DNA of 64,000 nt from Gigaspora rosea (taxonomy: Eukaryota; Glomeromycota; Glomeromycetes; Diversisporales; Gigasporaceae): contig QKWP01000219.1 in assembly GCA_003550325.1 (NCBI GenBank), forward strand, positions 37,900 through 101,899, in the 5' to 3' direction. The position numbers were made by a program, and so were the translations under genes. Position 1 is the stretch's first letter. Every line of letters begins with the position of its first letter. Shown here in pieces: positions 33,845-47,729 of the stretch. Below the pieces are notes generated by a model. It saw only the letters and a list, made by a program, of their open reading frames with translations, did no database searches and was not told the origin of the DNA.

Positions 33845-34168
33845 TTTTCAATTTCATTTTGCCGAAGTAATGTAATTTGATTTGTTGTCTGGTATTTTTG
33901 TGTCTTCTCGCTAGCCGCCATTTTAATTCGTACGAGCGTACGTATGTAACGTGCACGGATAGAACAATAACCCTTTTTTTTACAAATATTCTTTCAAAAT
34001 CTTTGGTGTGATATGCAATTTTCCAAATATATTCGTATCTCATTCACAGGTAATTTAAAAGTTTGGAAAATATTTAGAAAATATTTAGAAAAATTGCATA
34101 TCACACCAAAGATTTTTGAAAGAATTCTTGTAACTAGGAAAGTATAAATTTAATTTGTGCAAAGTAGC
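33845..34168. repeat. Segmental duplication, copy 1
   Basis: About 325 bp beginning caatttcattttgccga recurs with few changes at 34349-34672. Within each copy, ctttggtgtgatatgcaatt and aattgcatatcacaccaaag form a foldback. The continuation after copy 1 (ccccgctcgaaaagattc, tacctgtggtac) recurs after copy 2 at 35578, displaced by the LTR. Confidence 0.85.
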
Positions 34169-34348
34169 CCCGCTCGAAAAGATTCATTGTTATACCTGTG
34201 GTACTAATACATACGTACGTACGTACGTTGTGCTCTAAATTTGGTGTAACCCCTCAAGATTTTTTATTGAATTCTAAGCTTTTTTCGTTGGCATGCAGTA
34301 GATCACTTCCAATAAAGTTTATGATTAGCGGTATCTTTTTTATCTCAA

Positions 34349-34672
34349 AATTTTCAATTTCATTTTGCCGAGATAATGTACTTTGATTTGTTGTCTGGTA
34401 TTTTTGTGTCTTCTCGCGAGCCGTCATTTTAACTCGTACGAGCGTACGTATGTATCGTGCACGGATAGAACAATAACTCTTTTTTTACAAATATTCTTTC
34501 AAAATCTTTGGTGTGATATGCAATTTTCCAAATATCTTCGTATCTCATTCACAGGTAATTTAAAAGTTTGGAAAATATTTAGAAAATATTTAGAAAAATT
34601 GCATATCACACCAAAGATTTTTGAAAGAATTCTTGTAACTAGGAAAGTATAAATTTAATTTGTGCAAAGTAG
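34349..34672. repeat. Segmental duplication, copy 2
   Basis: Direct copy of 33845-34168. Its continuation is split from it by the solo LTR at 34673-35573, so the duplication predates or accompanies the LTR insertion. Confidence 0.85.
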
Positions 34673-35573
34673 TGTAACGAATTAAAAATTTAATTTTCAA
34701 AATTGTAAACATTTTCCTTATTTGTATTATTCCCCGATGTAAATAATTCATACTAAATGGTGGCTTGGTGGCTTAAGCACATGAATATCATTTTGGCCAC
34801 ATTAAGGCGTGGGGATGGATACGTATACGTAGTCGTTTAAACTTGATGGGCAATGAAAGTTAGCAAAGCCCGCAGCGTAAACGTAGCCAGTGCAGCGTAA
34901 ACGTAGCCAGGGCAGCGTAAATGTAGCTATTATAGAGATAGTATAGTCCAAGCCGCGTAAATACAGATAGAATTCAAAATGTATATAAAGGCCACCGAGT
35001 TCAAGGCCAAGAAAAATTAATTAAGTTCCTATCGATGTAAAAAAAAGACTTCCCTTATTATTATTAAATAAATCATATCTTTCTTTGAATACCGAAATTA
35101 TGCTTATCTTTGAATTCGACTTATAACTTTAATAACCCTTTTCGTAACTCAATTCGACGGACTGAATTGACTTCGGCTTTATTAAGACTCGAATTCGATA
35201 TAAACCCGTTTTGGTTAATCTGCGAAATAATACACGTGATGCATATCGGCCTACCGATAGGTCTAGAGTAAAATCTTTTAGTTTAGATATTTGTCCGATA
35301 AACGTTGTTTTTTTAGTTTCACCAGTTTCAGCTTATAGTACCTATAACCTTCCTGCACCGCGGGAAATTCTTAAACCTCTGCATCGACACCCTAAATCCC
35401 GTGATACCCATTTCGATCCCACCAACCCTCTACATAACTTATATATCCGCCTCTAATCATACCCCGTGACCTATATATAAATATATTTATATCTCTCTCA
35501 CCGTACACGGTTGGAGCGTAAATTGGCACTATTGTCTATATTGTTTTAACCGCTCTCCTAATCAACCGTTACA
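34673..35573. mobile_element. Solo LTR fossil, about 901 bp
   Basis: It starts TGTAACG and ends CGTTACA, the inverted TG..CA termini of an LTR. A 4-bp target duplication GTAG lies at 34669-34672 and 35574-35577. The empty-site sequence is visible in the paralogous copy at about 34165. There is a TATA-like tatataaagg near 34981. No internal region remains. The family is not certain. Confidence 0.8.
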
Positions 35574-36257
35574 GTAGCCCCGCTCGAAAAGATTTATTGT
35601 TATACCTGTGGTACTAGTACATACGTACGTATTTACGTTGTACTCTAAATTTGGTGTAACCCCTCAAGAATTCTAAGCTTTTTTCGTCGGCATGCAGCAG
35701 ATCACTTCCAATAAAGTTTATGATTAGCGGTGAGTATCTTATTTATTGGTTGCAATCTTACTCGTGATCAGCCACATTTCCTTTTAGACTAAAACGGAAA
35801 AGATTTTCGTCAAAAAATTCTATATGGATTATCAGTTCGCTTTGAGCATGCCCCAGAAATTTTTTATCATATTCGGTAATAAGATGTATGCAATGCTATG
35901 TAAACTTTATTTGAAAATATGTACGTACGGTGAATGAAATCTAAAAATCTTAATCACTTTATATAGAATAAAGGTAAACTATCACATTGGGGCTAAGCTA
36001 AATTTGGCAATGGCTTATTTTAGTATGCGTGGAATTTACTATTTAGCACATATTATAATATGCAAAAGAATTGAGAATTCCTCATTCACCTGATCATTTA
36101 AGAAATTCCACGCGCTACCAGTAAATGCAATACAGAGAGATTGAGATTTTTAAATTTCCTGCACCATTGCAAGAAATCTAAACACCACAATTACAGGCAA
36201 AATATATTCAATGAAATTAAATATTTCAGTTGTCCAGAATTTATGAGAACAACAGTA

Positions 36258-36600
36258 AGTTACCGACAATTAATTCACATACATGTTCATTTTTACCAAC
36301 CTGTTTATTTCACCGACACTTAATTTACTTGCATTTAATTCACCGACAAGCTTAATTCACTGCAAATCTGCCTAAAACATATTATCTTCTAACCTTAACA
36401 CTAACCCAACTCTAACTTAGGTTAGTGTTTAATAATACGGTGCGATTATCACAAAATTATTACCCGAATTAGGCTTGCTGGCGAAGCAATTATCGGCGAA
36501 TTAAATGTTGGTGAAATGAACATGTTTGTGAATTAATTGTCGGTGATTTAAATGTTTGTAAAATAAACATGTCGATGAATTGATTGTCGATGAAGTGTTT
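36258..36600. mobile_element. Foldback MITE with gttaccgacaattaattcac ends
   Basis: gttaccgacaattaattcac plus atacatgttcattt on the left is mirrored by aaatgaacatgtttgtgaat plus taattgtcggtgat on the right. Repeated cacc-gacaa words continue outward. Non-coding. Confidence 0.7.
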
Positions 36601-37589
36601 TGTTACAAAATGAGTATCGGTGAGGTGAGCAGGATCGGATCAACTATACAGCCTCTGATTTCACTTTTTTATTATTATATAATCCAGGTACGTACATACG
36701 TACCGAAAAAACTCGAAATAGGCAAACGATGCCTATATAAAATGGATCATAAAATATATATATATAGATTATTAAGATGAATTAATTAATGTGCTTCCTT
36801 TCGCATTACAGCATACAATTCTTTCCTTTTAATTCCCGAGAAAATTTTAGTGCTTTTACAAACTTGAGAGTATAATTTCTTTTCATTAACAGTGTCATAG
36901 GTAAACTTAATACACAAATTACTACAGTAGATGATTTAAATATGCAAATTTAGTTAACTTGCCAGAGGTATGACGTGGCGTTTTAACAAAGAGTTTTAAG
37001 AACAACTTGCCGAATTTATTTAATAATAAAAATACTAGGCGGTTATATGAATGTCCATCCGAAATTAATCAAGAACATAACCAATGAGCAAAATATTATC
37101 AAATAATTACTGTACGTATTACTCGAAAATAATTACGTTTGGATTCAAATTTCTTCAATTTCAACCAATTACTTCGCTGTCACGATATTTCCATTCTATT
37201 ATTGGCTAAAAAATGAAGTTTATTAAAAATCAATTATCTATATGCTATTATTGTGCGATATTATAGAGTTGGGAGATATGAATAATCCAGATGGATATAC
37301 TGGCTTTGTTATTGTTACGAATATGAGATTAAAATAGAAAAATATAAACTTTCATTTATTATATAAAAGTCTGCAGTTATGAATAATTCTATCATAATTT
37401 CTTTATATGAAATTTTATTAAAGAAGTGCTTAAAAACTTTAATTTATTTAAGAATTTTAAAGATCAATGGATATAAAAAGAGCATATAAATAAGATTCTT
37501 TGATAGTTTCCTTAAAAAATAATAATTAATTTGAATGAAATAAATTTGAAGCTCCCAAATTAAATAAGACTAAAGTTTAGTAATTGTAC

Positions 37590-39084
37590 TTAATTCATTT
37601 TTTGAATTTGGAATATCTCATATTCAGATACTGAAAACGGATCTTTTGTATTTCTAATTGCTATTTCATATGCATATTGCCTACATACACATCCATTTCG
37701 ATCAAAATTAGTATTCATACGAAGATCACCTTCAGCACGAAAAACACCAAACCGTGGACCAAAAGAATTATGAATTGCATATTTAGTATTTTTCACACGA
37801 CTTAAAATAGAAGTTTGTACAACGCCATTTTTCAAAGAAAAAATAAAGCTATCATTGCATTCTGTCCAGTTACCAATTGATTTATCCCATTTTATAGGAT
37901 TATAACCACCAAGAATTTCATCAGTACCTTTAACCTTCATTACCACAATAGTATTTTCTTGCTTATCACATAATTTCCAAAATGTGGCGGCAGTAAAATC
38001 ATCTCTAGTTCCACGAAGAAGTAATTTAAAACTATATGGATTATTTTTTATTGAATATGGTCTAGCTTTTTTATCAATCCATGATGCAATTTCGGCTGCA
38101 TGTTCTTCATTAATAACTGCTGAAAATGGTTCCATTCGAGGTGGAAGAATGATTGATGATATTTTCCGATTTGGATTGGTAATCCTTTTCATTATGTCTT
38201 TCCAAAGATCTCTTTCTAGGATTGTTTGATATGGTTCTATATTATCAACAATATCATCTATAGGTATTTGAAAATAACGGATATGAGGCAAGCAATTTTG
38301 TAATGTAGTTTTTAAAGCTAGAAAGTTTTCGCTAGTCCAATTTTCTGGTCCACTTTGTGGTAAGTCGTGATTTTGTGTAATTCCCCATTTAATGATATAA
38401 TTCCAAATTTTTACTTCTTCCATTTGTAAATCATCTCGTTTAATAAGTGAAATGAGTGCATTTTCTTGAACTAATGTAAAATCTTCAGCGTCAAAAATCT
38501 TTTTTGATATTTTGCCAAAAAATCATCACACCATTTTTGCAAATTTTGAAATTGATTATTTTGAAAGCTTTTTTGATAAATTTGTGCAAAATGTAAACGA
38601 AGCCAGTGAGATTTTTCTTCAATCAAGTGCTTTTCAAGGAATGTAGTCAATTCTTCAAGAAGAAACTCATTAGCCATAATTAAAAGATCAAAAATGAATG
38701 ATGCATCTTGATTTTCTAGTAAAATTACTCCTCCGTAAATATATCTGCATTAAAGTAATAAATTTTGCAAGATTAATTCTTGCGCATATAATAAATGTTA
38801 TGATAAATGGGTTATATAACTTACTTAATAATGACATCAAATTGTTCAGTAGAAGTATGTTTTAAATTAATTGTTTTCATATTACTATTATCTTTGCAGG
38901 TTTTTGCTAATTCGTTACGAAAATACAAAGATCTATATCTTAAAATATTTGAATGTGCTTGAAATATACTTGCATTTGATGACTCTCCTATTTTAATAAT
39001 TACATTGAAATCTTCTTTATCATCAAGAAGTTCAAGATAATTATTTGAAAGTTTTTCAAAGAATTTCTCTCCCATTTCGGTCAA
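37590..39084 (-). CDS. BTB-BACK-TLDc domain protein
   Basis: Exon 1 (39084-38825) encodes a BTB fold (DFNVIIKIGE, FQAHSNILRYRSLYFRNEL). An 80-nt GT-AG intron follows. Exon 2 (38744-37590) completes BTB (YIYGGVILL), then a BACK-like helical region (ANEFLLEELTTFLEKHL, DLQMEEVKIWNYIIKWG), then a TLDc domain (SFKLLLRGTRDDFTAATFW, ILGGYNPIKWD, SFIFSLKNG, FGPRFG, YEI). BTB supports dimerisation or cullin-3 binding; TLDc is linked to oxidative-stress proteins in animals; the fungal role is unknown. These proteins form a large Glomeromycotina family. Near 38499-38505 the BACK region shifts frame by one base in a T run; adding one T would rejoin KYQKRF to the downstream DAEDFTLVQE. That suggests a homopolymer sequencing error or a young pseudogene. 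The stop is at 37590. Confidence 0.85.
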
Positions 39085-39599
39085 AAATAGTATGTACGTA
39101 CGTACGGTACGAAGTTGATTTTATAAATAGGAAACGGTTGCACAAATGGTTACATGACGCGGCAATACTGTCTTTTGCATAACTCTTTGTTTCCTTCTTT
39201 TTTTACAGCTCGGATTTAGTTGGCAATTAGACCAATTAAGTGTGTTTATGTAGTACATCAAATTTTAAACCTTCCAATATTTTATATAACAGATGAATTA
39301 TATATATAATTAGCGTGATTTTAGGATTCCATTACCAAATTTTTTTTTACTAATCAAGTTTATTAGAATTTGTATTAAATTTAATTACTATAAAAAATTT
39401 TTTCAATTATCAAAATCTCAATCATCTTAATATTGATAATACAGTAATACAGTATATTATCGTGCAAACTCATATAATCATGAAAAAATTTCTTATTGTT
39501 ATTTTTTCTATGTTATTACGTATTCACAATAATCCAAAATTAAAACTCAGTTAGCCAATCAAACTTTTAAATCATGATCATAATTTCACGATAACATCG

Positions 39600-39740
39600 A
39601 TATTGGATCATGCGATGATAAATATCACAAAATTTGTTCTATCGGAACAAATGATTGGTCGAAACGTGCCGCGTAGCGGCACGTGTCAGCCAATCATTTG
39701 CTCCCGACAGAACAAATTTCAGGATATTAATCGTTGCATG
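39600..39740. mobile_element. Foldback MITE centred on gtgccgcgtagcggcac
   Basis: Arms gaacaaatgattggtcgaaa and cagccaatcatttgctcc, together with acaaaatttgttct and agaacaaatttca, form a hairpin around a perfect gtgccgc/gcggcac stem. Non-coding. Confidence 0.75.
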
Positions 39741-41985
39741 ACAAATAACTTATAAATATATAGCACTTGCAACAAAAAACTACGGATAGTTATTACGGAC
39801 AGTGAAATTTATATAATAAATTATTTGTAGCTAATTTTTAAATTCATAATGGTCGGAGAAGAGTGAACCCAGTGATTAACACGAATTGTGTCACCCTCGA
39901 TATAATCACCTGAGAATTTTGATTGGTCAGAAGAGCATAAACAAAATCAGATGATACGGATCAAACTATATCAAAAATCATGCTGTGTAACCATATAAAA
40001 TTTAAGATCTCCATATGTACCGATGTACTGTATGTTGAATAAACTTCTTTTATTTGGTTAGAGTATACTAAATATAGAGTAATAATGAAAATTAGGCTAG
40101 ATAAAAATCCGAAGTTTTTTTTTAAAAAATAAAAAATAGAGTGCCGTGAAATAAATTTTCTCAATATAAAAACATTAATTTCCAATTATTTATCTATTTT
40201 ATACTTTATATTTACCAGTTATATAATAAGTTTTTCCAAGTATCGATTTTCTAATAAGATCGAATTCTGAAACGAATTTGAAAAAAAGTATAATTCACTA
40301 ACAGAATCCGAAGATTTTGACAACCCTCTACATTGATAGTACAGTATAATTTCAATTTTTTTTTTTCTTAAATCAATAAAATGTCAAACTTTTTTAGAAA
40401 AGTAATAAATTAATTTAAAATCAAATGTAACTAGCTTTATAAATTAGGGTAGCTGCGCAGCGCATGACGCGGCGCAGGACCAGTACGATCAGCTTTTGTA
40501 CTTTTTGTATGTTTTTTTTTGTTCTTGTTTTTAATTTTTTTTTTTTGTTGTGTGTATTTTTTCTTTTAGCGTTTAGGTATGCGGGGTAAATCACATACTA
40601 TAATTACCATGCATCCTTAGAATATTCGTTATTCTAAGTAAAGCTTGTGACTTCATAACCCATGTTTTGAACTCTGTTTAGTACTAATTAAAGAGAGAAA
40701 GATCGAATTACACAAAAACATAAATCGATTAACTTTGATTACTTAATTTATCAAACAATTTAATCCATTCCATTGTTAGATTAATCACCTGCTTCGTCCT
40801 TGATCACGTGATTATCGATAATAATATTAACGATTACATTAGAGCCTTTCAACCTTTGCAACTAAAATAAAGAAGAATTATTAAATAGAGTGAATTTTGA
40901 ACAAACTGAAGAACTATTCACAAGAAATGCTTATCTTCAGGGATGGCAAGTCACTATGTCCAATCGGGCAATTTTTTTCCATTTTCAATTGGACATCAGT
41001 AAGTCCCTAAAAGAACGTCAGACCCGGACCAAATCAACCACGCCTACCAATTCAAGGTTCAAGAGCCTTGCACTATTAAAAGACATTGGTTTAATTATAT
41101 AGTGGTGTTGCTAGTGGTTTTTAACTTATACCCAATACTCGCCATTCTCACAACATGCAGCATGTAATTATGGATGTGCCATTTTAGTTTATGTCGGTAA
41201 TAGTGAAAAGGTGAATTAGTATGTATTAGAATTATCACAATTTCTATTGTGAATTACTAAAAAAAATTCTTAACAAACTTTACTTGGTATATAATATGTT
41301 TAAAGCTTGAGCTAACAACGAATTATTGTGGCTTCTATCAAAAATTACTGTAAAAAGTTCTTATACAATACTTGCTCGTTATTCTAATAACACAATATGT
41401 GGTTGGGGCGGAGTTAGTTCGTGTTGAAATTATTATAGCTTCTATCAAAATTTACTGCTATAACCCTTACTATTCTGGCGATACACAGTATATATTAATG
41501 TTGTCCATATCTCAATCTAATTTCAAAAATACAAAGTGCACATAACGAATAAAAGTCAATCTTTTAAATCTCGAACACAAAGTGCGCATAACAAATGAAA
41601 GTCAATTTTTTTTTAAAAAAAAATTAATTCATAGTGATAGATCAATTACAAATTATGACAAATTTATTATGACATAAACATGCAAATAAATAGATCGTCA
41701 TAATTGTTCATATTTTAAATATTCTCATGGTCTTACGGTTTTTGGATATAGCAAATCAAAAACGGCAAAGTGCCAAAAATATTTTATAACCAATAGCAAT
41801 CGATTTTTGATAAGTACGTAATGAGATCAGTATCCACCTGATCACAACATATTTACACACAATTACGAATATATTTCCCACACCATCATTTACACATGCA
41901 CGTGTTGTCATCCTGTGCTATCAGAATCACATAACCCTTCTATGAATTAGAAAAATGAAAACCACTGCCCTACCTTAAAAAAAAG
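39741..41985. other. Intergenic DNA
   Basis: I see no supportable gene. The short + strand frame near 40890-41102 has no recognisable domain. Confidence 0.5.
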
Positions 41986-42830
41986 ATTCTTGAAAAAATC
42001 AGTATAGCGAACATCAAAAAGTTGAACGGAAACCATCTTTTCGCATTTCATGTTACAGAAGAACCGTAATCTTACTGGTATATATCATGCGCACACACAC
42101 GTATAGGACGTATGTAATTTTTCCACGATGACAATTTCTTCACACATATGTACAATGAAGCAATTACATGTAACATATGATATTTTCCAATACCTACTAA
42201 AATAGGAAAAAAATATGATGAACATAGTAACTTCCAAAATAGGAAAAAATATAGCACACCAAAAAGTTGAACAGAACTATCTCTCCACATTTCATTTGAT
42301 CGTACTGGTATATATTTCCTACACTATCGTTCAATATACATTAACATGCACATATTGTCATCCATATCGTCAGAATCACCATAACCCCTCAAAAATCAGC
42401 ATAGCAAACATTAAAAAAGTCGATCAGAAACCATCCTTCCCACATTTCATATTACACAAGAAATGTGATCGTACTGTAAAATAATTAGTGACGCCAGTTT
42501 GCATCATAATGAGTGATTTGCATATGAAATTATATTATATATATACGGTATGTAAAAATTAAATTAACATCGTTAATATCATAATGAGAGATTATAATCA
42601 GTGACGCCAGCCTTACATCATAACAGTGATTTATATATATATTACATATTTGGTATGTAAAAATTTTAACTCTTTCCAAAAACGAATAAATGAAAATCAT
42701 TATTCCTGCTAAAAAAGGTTTTTGCAAAAATCAGAATAAGCGACATCAAAAAAGTTGAAGGAAACCATCCCTATACACATTTCATGTTACACAAAAAACG
42801 TGATCGTACTAGTACTTGAGAAATGTTAAA
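41986..42830. repeat. Dispersed tandem repeat of a ~90-bp motif
   Basis: The motif aaaatcagtatagcgaacat, caaaaagttgaacggaaacc, cacatttcatgttacaca, gatcgtactggtatata recurs in whole or in part near 41995, 42250, 42390 and 42730. Non-coding. Confidence 0.6.
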
Positions 42831-43079
42831 GCATAATCGGGAAGTGACAAAGAGTTATTTACGCTTAAATAAACTATTAATGCATATTTCAATTAGATAT
42901 TGGCTTCATTATTATAATTTATATAAAATATATATAATCTCAATTCAAAAATCTTGTAAGTAATTAAATGAAAAAAATCTTGAGAAATTGACTTAGCAAA
43001 ATTATATGTACCAACTGGTTGATTTTAATAACCTTGTTAAATATAAAACATTAGCTTTTGCATTTAAGATTCTATTGAA

Positions 43080-45950
43080 CTAATCTTAAATTTTACATTA
43101 TAGTTTAAAATGTTACTTATAACATTTCTACTCAAATTATGTTCTTTTTTACCAATCCTTCTTACTTTACATTTAGGAATATTATGTGGATCATCATTTT
43201 CATTAATTTTTCTAATTTTTGAGTACCTCCATTTAACACTTATGCTTTTATTTTTTCGTTACTTCACAGATTCTACTTGAACAGGGATCTTTTTGCCACC
43301 TTTAATATGTGCCAGAGGGTCTGAATTATGATTAACATCATAAAAAAAAGAAGTTAATCATGGAATTGATCAAGATTTAGCAGCTTTATATTGTGCTGAA
43401 AATTTATCCAATGCCTTGCATAATTGAGAATCCCAACTTTCATAATTTTATTTAATTTTCTTCCAAAAAATTAATAAACAAATTATGATCTGATTCCTCA
43501 ATTCTTAACAAACTCGACTCTTCAGTCTCAAGTGAATTATTAACTTGATATTCCAGTTCTTCAATTTTGGGCAAATTCTCAGGTTGGTGTTCTGATTCTT
43601 CAATTTCAAATAGATTAATATCTTGGTGTTCCAATTCTTTAATTTCTAATAAATTGCTTGACTCTCTATATATAAATAATTTTTGGGTCTTTATTAACAA
43701 AACTTCTCAATTTATAAATTTTATAGCCAAATCTTTTTTAAAATAAAATTAAGATTTAGCTATAAATTTATAAATTGAGGAGTTTTGTTAACAAAGACTC
43801 TATTGTTAACATTATAAATTATTTGACCAAATAGTATAATTTATAGTAAAATCTATACCTTTTCAATATCGTATTATTTGTAGATAAATTTTGTAATAAA
43901 TTTAAATTTCTAACTATAATAGATTTTGTATGCAATACTGCATAAAATAAATGATCTATTGTATTCAAGACTAAATAAAAATTAAAATTAGCAAGTTAAT
44001 AAATTATAACAAACTTTTTATAATTACAGTATTACTTGCTAGTTGCAATATAGGAGTAAACTCTATAGTCATTAACTGTTATTGCAGGTAAAATATTTAT
44101 TGCGCCTATGTGATATTTAACTGCCACTGCACCTTGATGTTTGCAATGTGCTTCTGTTAGCCCAACTAAACAACTGCAGGTCCAATTGTACTATTAACAA
44201 TATAGGTAAGATTTGTTTTAATACTAGAAACCTAATATTCATCATTATTGGCTAATTTTTTAATTGAATCTGCATCAATATTTTCTCAACTAGAACAAAA
44301 AAATTGGTTTGCAATTTTCATATGACCTGCATGATTATGTGTGAACCTGAGCAATCGGTATTCATAAAACCTTTCTATATTTCCTATAATAAACTAAAAA
44401 CCTAAATTGGATTGAATACCTAAGTCCTTCCAAAAATTATATCCTTAAAAAGCCCAAAGCTATACTCTATGTAGATGTTAGTATAGTTATCACGCAACAA
44501 AAGACCAGACTGAAATAAATGCACCCAATTCTGTCAACGATTTCAAAGAAGTTTCAAATGCCTCTGAGTAATTGATATTGTTGATAACCATTTCTTAGTT
44601 TTTGATAATGATTATTTATTTCAGTTGTCATTTGTGTATAAAAAATTTTTTACTTTATTCATAATTAATACATGGTGCTCTTTGTTAATATTATACTTAA
44701 AGAACTAGCACCAAAATGCTTAAAGAAAGTAAAATGTACATAAAAGTTGATTAGATTGTGGCCAACATCATGCTATTGCATTTTGTTCAGTAGCTGAATC
44801 ATCTGTTAAAATAGTTTGCATGTTTTGGTAAAATAGTATTTAAAAGATTTATTGACTTTTCAATAGTAGTTTCATACTTATTGAATATTATAAATAGCCC
44901 AATGGCAAAGCACCTGCAATACAACTAGTATAAAAAGGTAATTAAAGTATTTAATTGTTCAAATAATGCAGAAGCATTGATATAACAAATTTTACCCATT
45001 TGCATAATGTGTTCATGTACTCAATTCATTAATCCTGTAACTACACAAAGATAAATGACTTCCTGGTTTGAGAATCTTATTCTTGTAAAACTGCTTGACT
45101 GTGACTAGAAGTATTGTAATTCTCAACTTCTTTATTTAAATGTTGAAACATTAATGATTCATTTCTTTTACCAAGTTGAGAATTACAATAGTAGTAAAAA
45201 GATTTTTAACAAAATTGTAATTTGGATTAATAGAATGGTTAGCAAGAGCTTTAATAAGTTCTTTACTTGATGAAATAGAAATATGAAGTTCTTTTTCATA
45301 CATATACAAAGCGGTTGTGGAGAATAGCCATTATGAAATAATTGCATATATTTTGCAACTGTTTTTTTTTGAACATGACAAAAGCTGAGTGCTTTAGCTA
45401 AATGGATAACATGGTTATGTTTAAAAACAAGGTTGACTTCTAAAGGATAAGTATTAGACATATTACAATATTGTAATTTCAGATCCATAATTGCCAAAAA
45501 ATAAATATTTCTATTATAAGTTGTTTGTGTTCATTTAATTTCAGGATTACTCTGCTTATTTTTAACCTTTTTACTATAAATACAATGCTATAACTCCCAA
45601 AAATTACTCTCTTACTCTTAACACTATATCCATTTGTTTGTAACATTATTGTCTTTGAATACTCTTTAAAAGCAACAAACTATGCTTTAACATCTTCTAT
45701 AAGAGTGACATTTATAAGTACATTAACCTCAAACTAAGGTATCTCAAAACCTTTTTCAGTTTGACATAGAGGCAACTTAGTAAATTGTTGAATAAGATAG
45801 TTATAACTTGGAGACAAATCATTTTAAAGAAGATCTGGTAGTGAATTCTATGAATATTTTTGAAGAAAAAATTTTAATTTTTAGCCAAAAATAAAGATAA
45901 ATGCAGTACAATGCAATATACCTTCACATTTTCTATAGAAACTTCCTTAT
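43080..45950 (-). pseudogene. Decayed MULE-type transposase
   Basis: Fragments in several minus-strand frames, in order from high to low coordinate, match the layout of Mutator-like transposases that are abundant in these fungi. A FAR1/MULE-type N-terminal region is at about 45690-45780. VFKHNHVIHLAKALSF is at about 45360-45440. A SWIM zinc finger (CSCLVGLTEAHCKH, then QGAVAVKYHIG) and a YSYIAT tail lie at about 44030-44190. A basic C-terminal region (SVKRRKNKSISVKWR) is at about 43200-43290. Frameshifts and stops are frequent and no full frame survives, so the element is dead. A 110-nt inverted repeat lies inside at about 43683-43793. A glutamate-rich frame at 43452-43700 (repeats like EIEELEHQ) falls within this remnant. 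Confidence 0.65.
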
Positions 45951-46589
45951 GTTTCATATTTCTATATATTAAATTATTTGTTGCTAACTTTACTGTTAGG
46001 GTGCTGATATTTATTACCTAATATTTATTTACTATAGGGGCTTATCCTCTACCCAGGTAAGATCTATAAATAGAATTTTGTCCAATCAAATTTAACTAAG
46101 ATAAGATTTTTCTTGACCCCCACCCTCAAAATATTACCAAATAAATATTAGCACTCTTATTAAATATATATATTATTTGATCATTTACTTATAAATTCCA
46201 AATTAAGTTTCAACTTACAATGTGCTGCAAGCATCTACAAATTTATTGACATATGATTACTTTGTTTATTTTTCTTAGAATTTCTTTTATTTTTATTTTT
46301 TTGGAGGGTTTTTTTATTTTACTTTTTTTTTGGATTTTCTTTTATTTTATTTTTTATTAGGGTTTTATTTATTTATTTTTTTTTGGTTTGGATCTGCTTA
46401 TATCTTCTACTATGTTTTCTTACCTTACGCCTAGCCTCTTTTATTGTCACTTATTAGTGGGCATCTATAAATAATGTTATGTACCCCCTTATAGTAGCGC
46501 TTGACCCTATCTCTACTATATAAAAAAATTTTCAAAATCTGTATATTTATATATAAAATTTTACAAAAACTTGAATATATTGTGACACA
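45951..46589. other. AT-rich non-coding stretch
   Basis: Long T-rich low complexity around 46250-46380. No gene seen. Confidence 0.5.
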
Positions 46590-46870
46590 GTGATCTGATT
46601 TGGATGATTTAGGTACTATTCGATTTGTCTCAGTGAGACGGATCCGATGATACCAAAATTATTTCATTTGGATCACTGGATCAATAGTATTCACAAAAAA
46701 CTATTGATTTTATAGTTTATAAGAAAGCATAATAACCAATAGTATTCAGTCAATAACTTTTGATCCAGTGATCCAAATAAAATAAAATTGGTACCAGTCA
46801 ACTTCACTCACCAAGACGAATCGAATGGTACTAAAATCATTAAATTTGGACAACAGGATCAGATTTTAGA
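46590..46870. mobile_element. Foldback MITE around gatccagtgatccaaat
   Basis: The left side (gtactattcgatttgtctca, then catttggatcactggatcaa) is mirrored by the right side (ttgatccagtgatccaaata, then agacgaatcgaatggtac). The central actattgattttatag segment pairs with ataaccaatagt. About 280 bp, non-coding. Confidence 0.75.
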
Positions 46871-47729
46871 CGATTTTTTCTAAAAAAATTGCATTATATT
46901 TTTTTGACTCCCCTTACTTAAGAGGAAAAATGTTATATTTTGTCAGACCCCTCCTCCTTTTTGTATAACATTATTTTGGATGCCCCTTTATTTATGTTTT
47001 CTCTCCTTACACCTAAACTCTCTCTTTTATCTTTGACTTCTACTTCCCTATTACTACAAGACTACAACAATATTTGCACAAGACTTATTCAAATTGAAGT
47101 AAAGGTTTGATTATTAACCAATCAAAATTTTTTATATTATTTGGAATATGCAATATTACATCATTATCTGTCATAAATCTGAAATAAATTTGTCATAAGT
47201 TTGTTATTATATTATATTGAATAACAGATTGAACTTATATATAATATAGTAATATGTTTGAAGATCCAATGTTATTAGCATAATCGATATAACCTAGTAC
47301 AAAATGTTGACCCTAAACCTAACCCTAACCATGAGATAAAAATATTTAGTTGTTTTGATTATATAGGTTAATTGGTTATACTAGATTCAGAAATTTTAGG
47401 AAATTAAATAATACAAGGTCACGTGAATTTTAGCATCATCCAATTCCATAAATATTACCTAATATTTGTTTACTTTTTTGACCAATCAAAATTATATGTG
47501 ATTATATTGAGGTTATATAATCCAAGATTATCACTAGGTTTACTCTTCTTGAAACTATCTAATAGTCACAGATTTAAAACACATTCCAAAGTAAAAATTC
47601 ATATGAAATCTGCACATTTTATTATGCATCATTCAATTTTAAGAATCATCTAATGCAAAGCTGAATCATGTGATATATGTGATGATTGGTCAAAATCGAA
47701 AGGCGATGATTAGTTAGAAAAAATGTCTA

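Noticed and set aside
33621-34043. 140-residue minus-strand frame
   Set aside because: It overlaps a segmental duplication and foldback; the translation has no domain and the second copy of the repeat does not conserve it as a gene.
35211-35456. Open frame inside the solo LTR
   Set aside because: It lies wholly within the LTR fossil and has no recognisable product.
43452-43700. Glutamate-rich minus-strand frame with EIEELEHQ repeats
   Set aside because: It lies inside the decayed MULE region and is low complexity; an independent gene is not supported.
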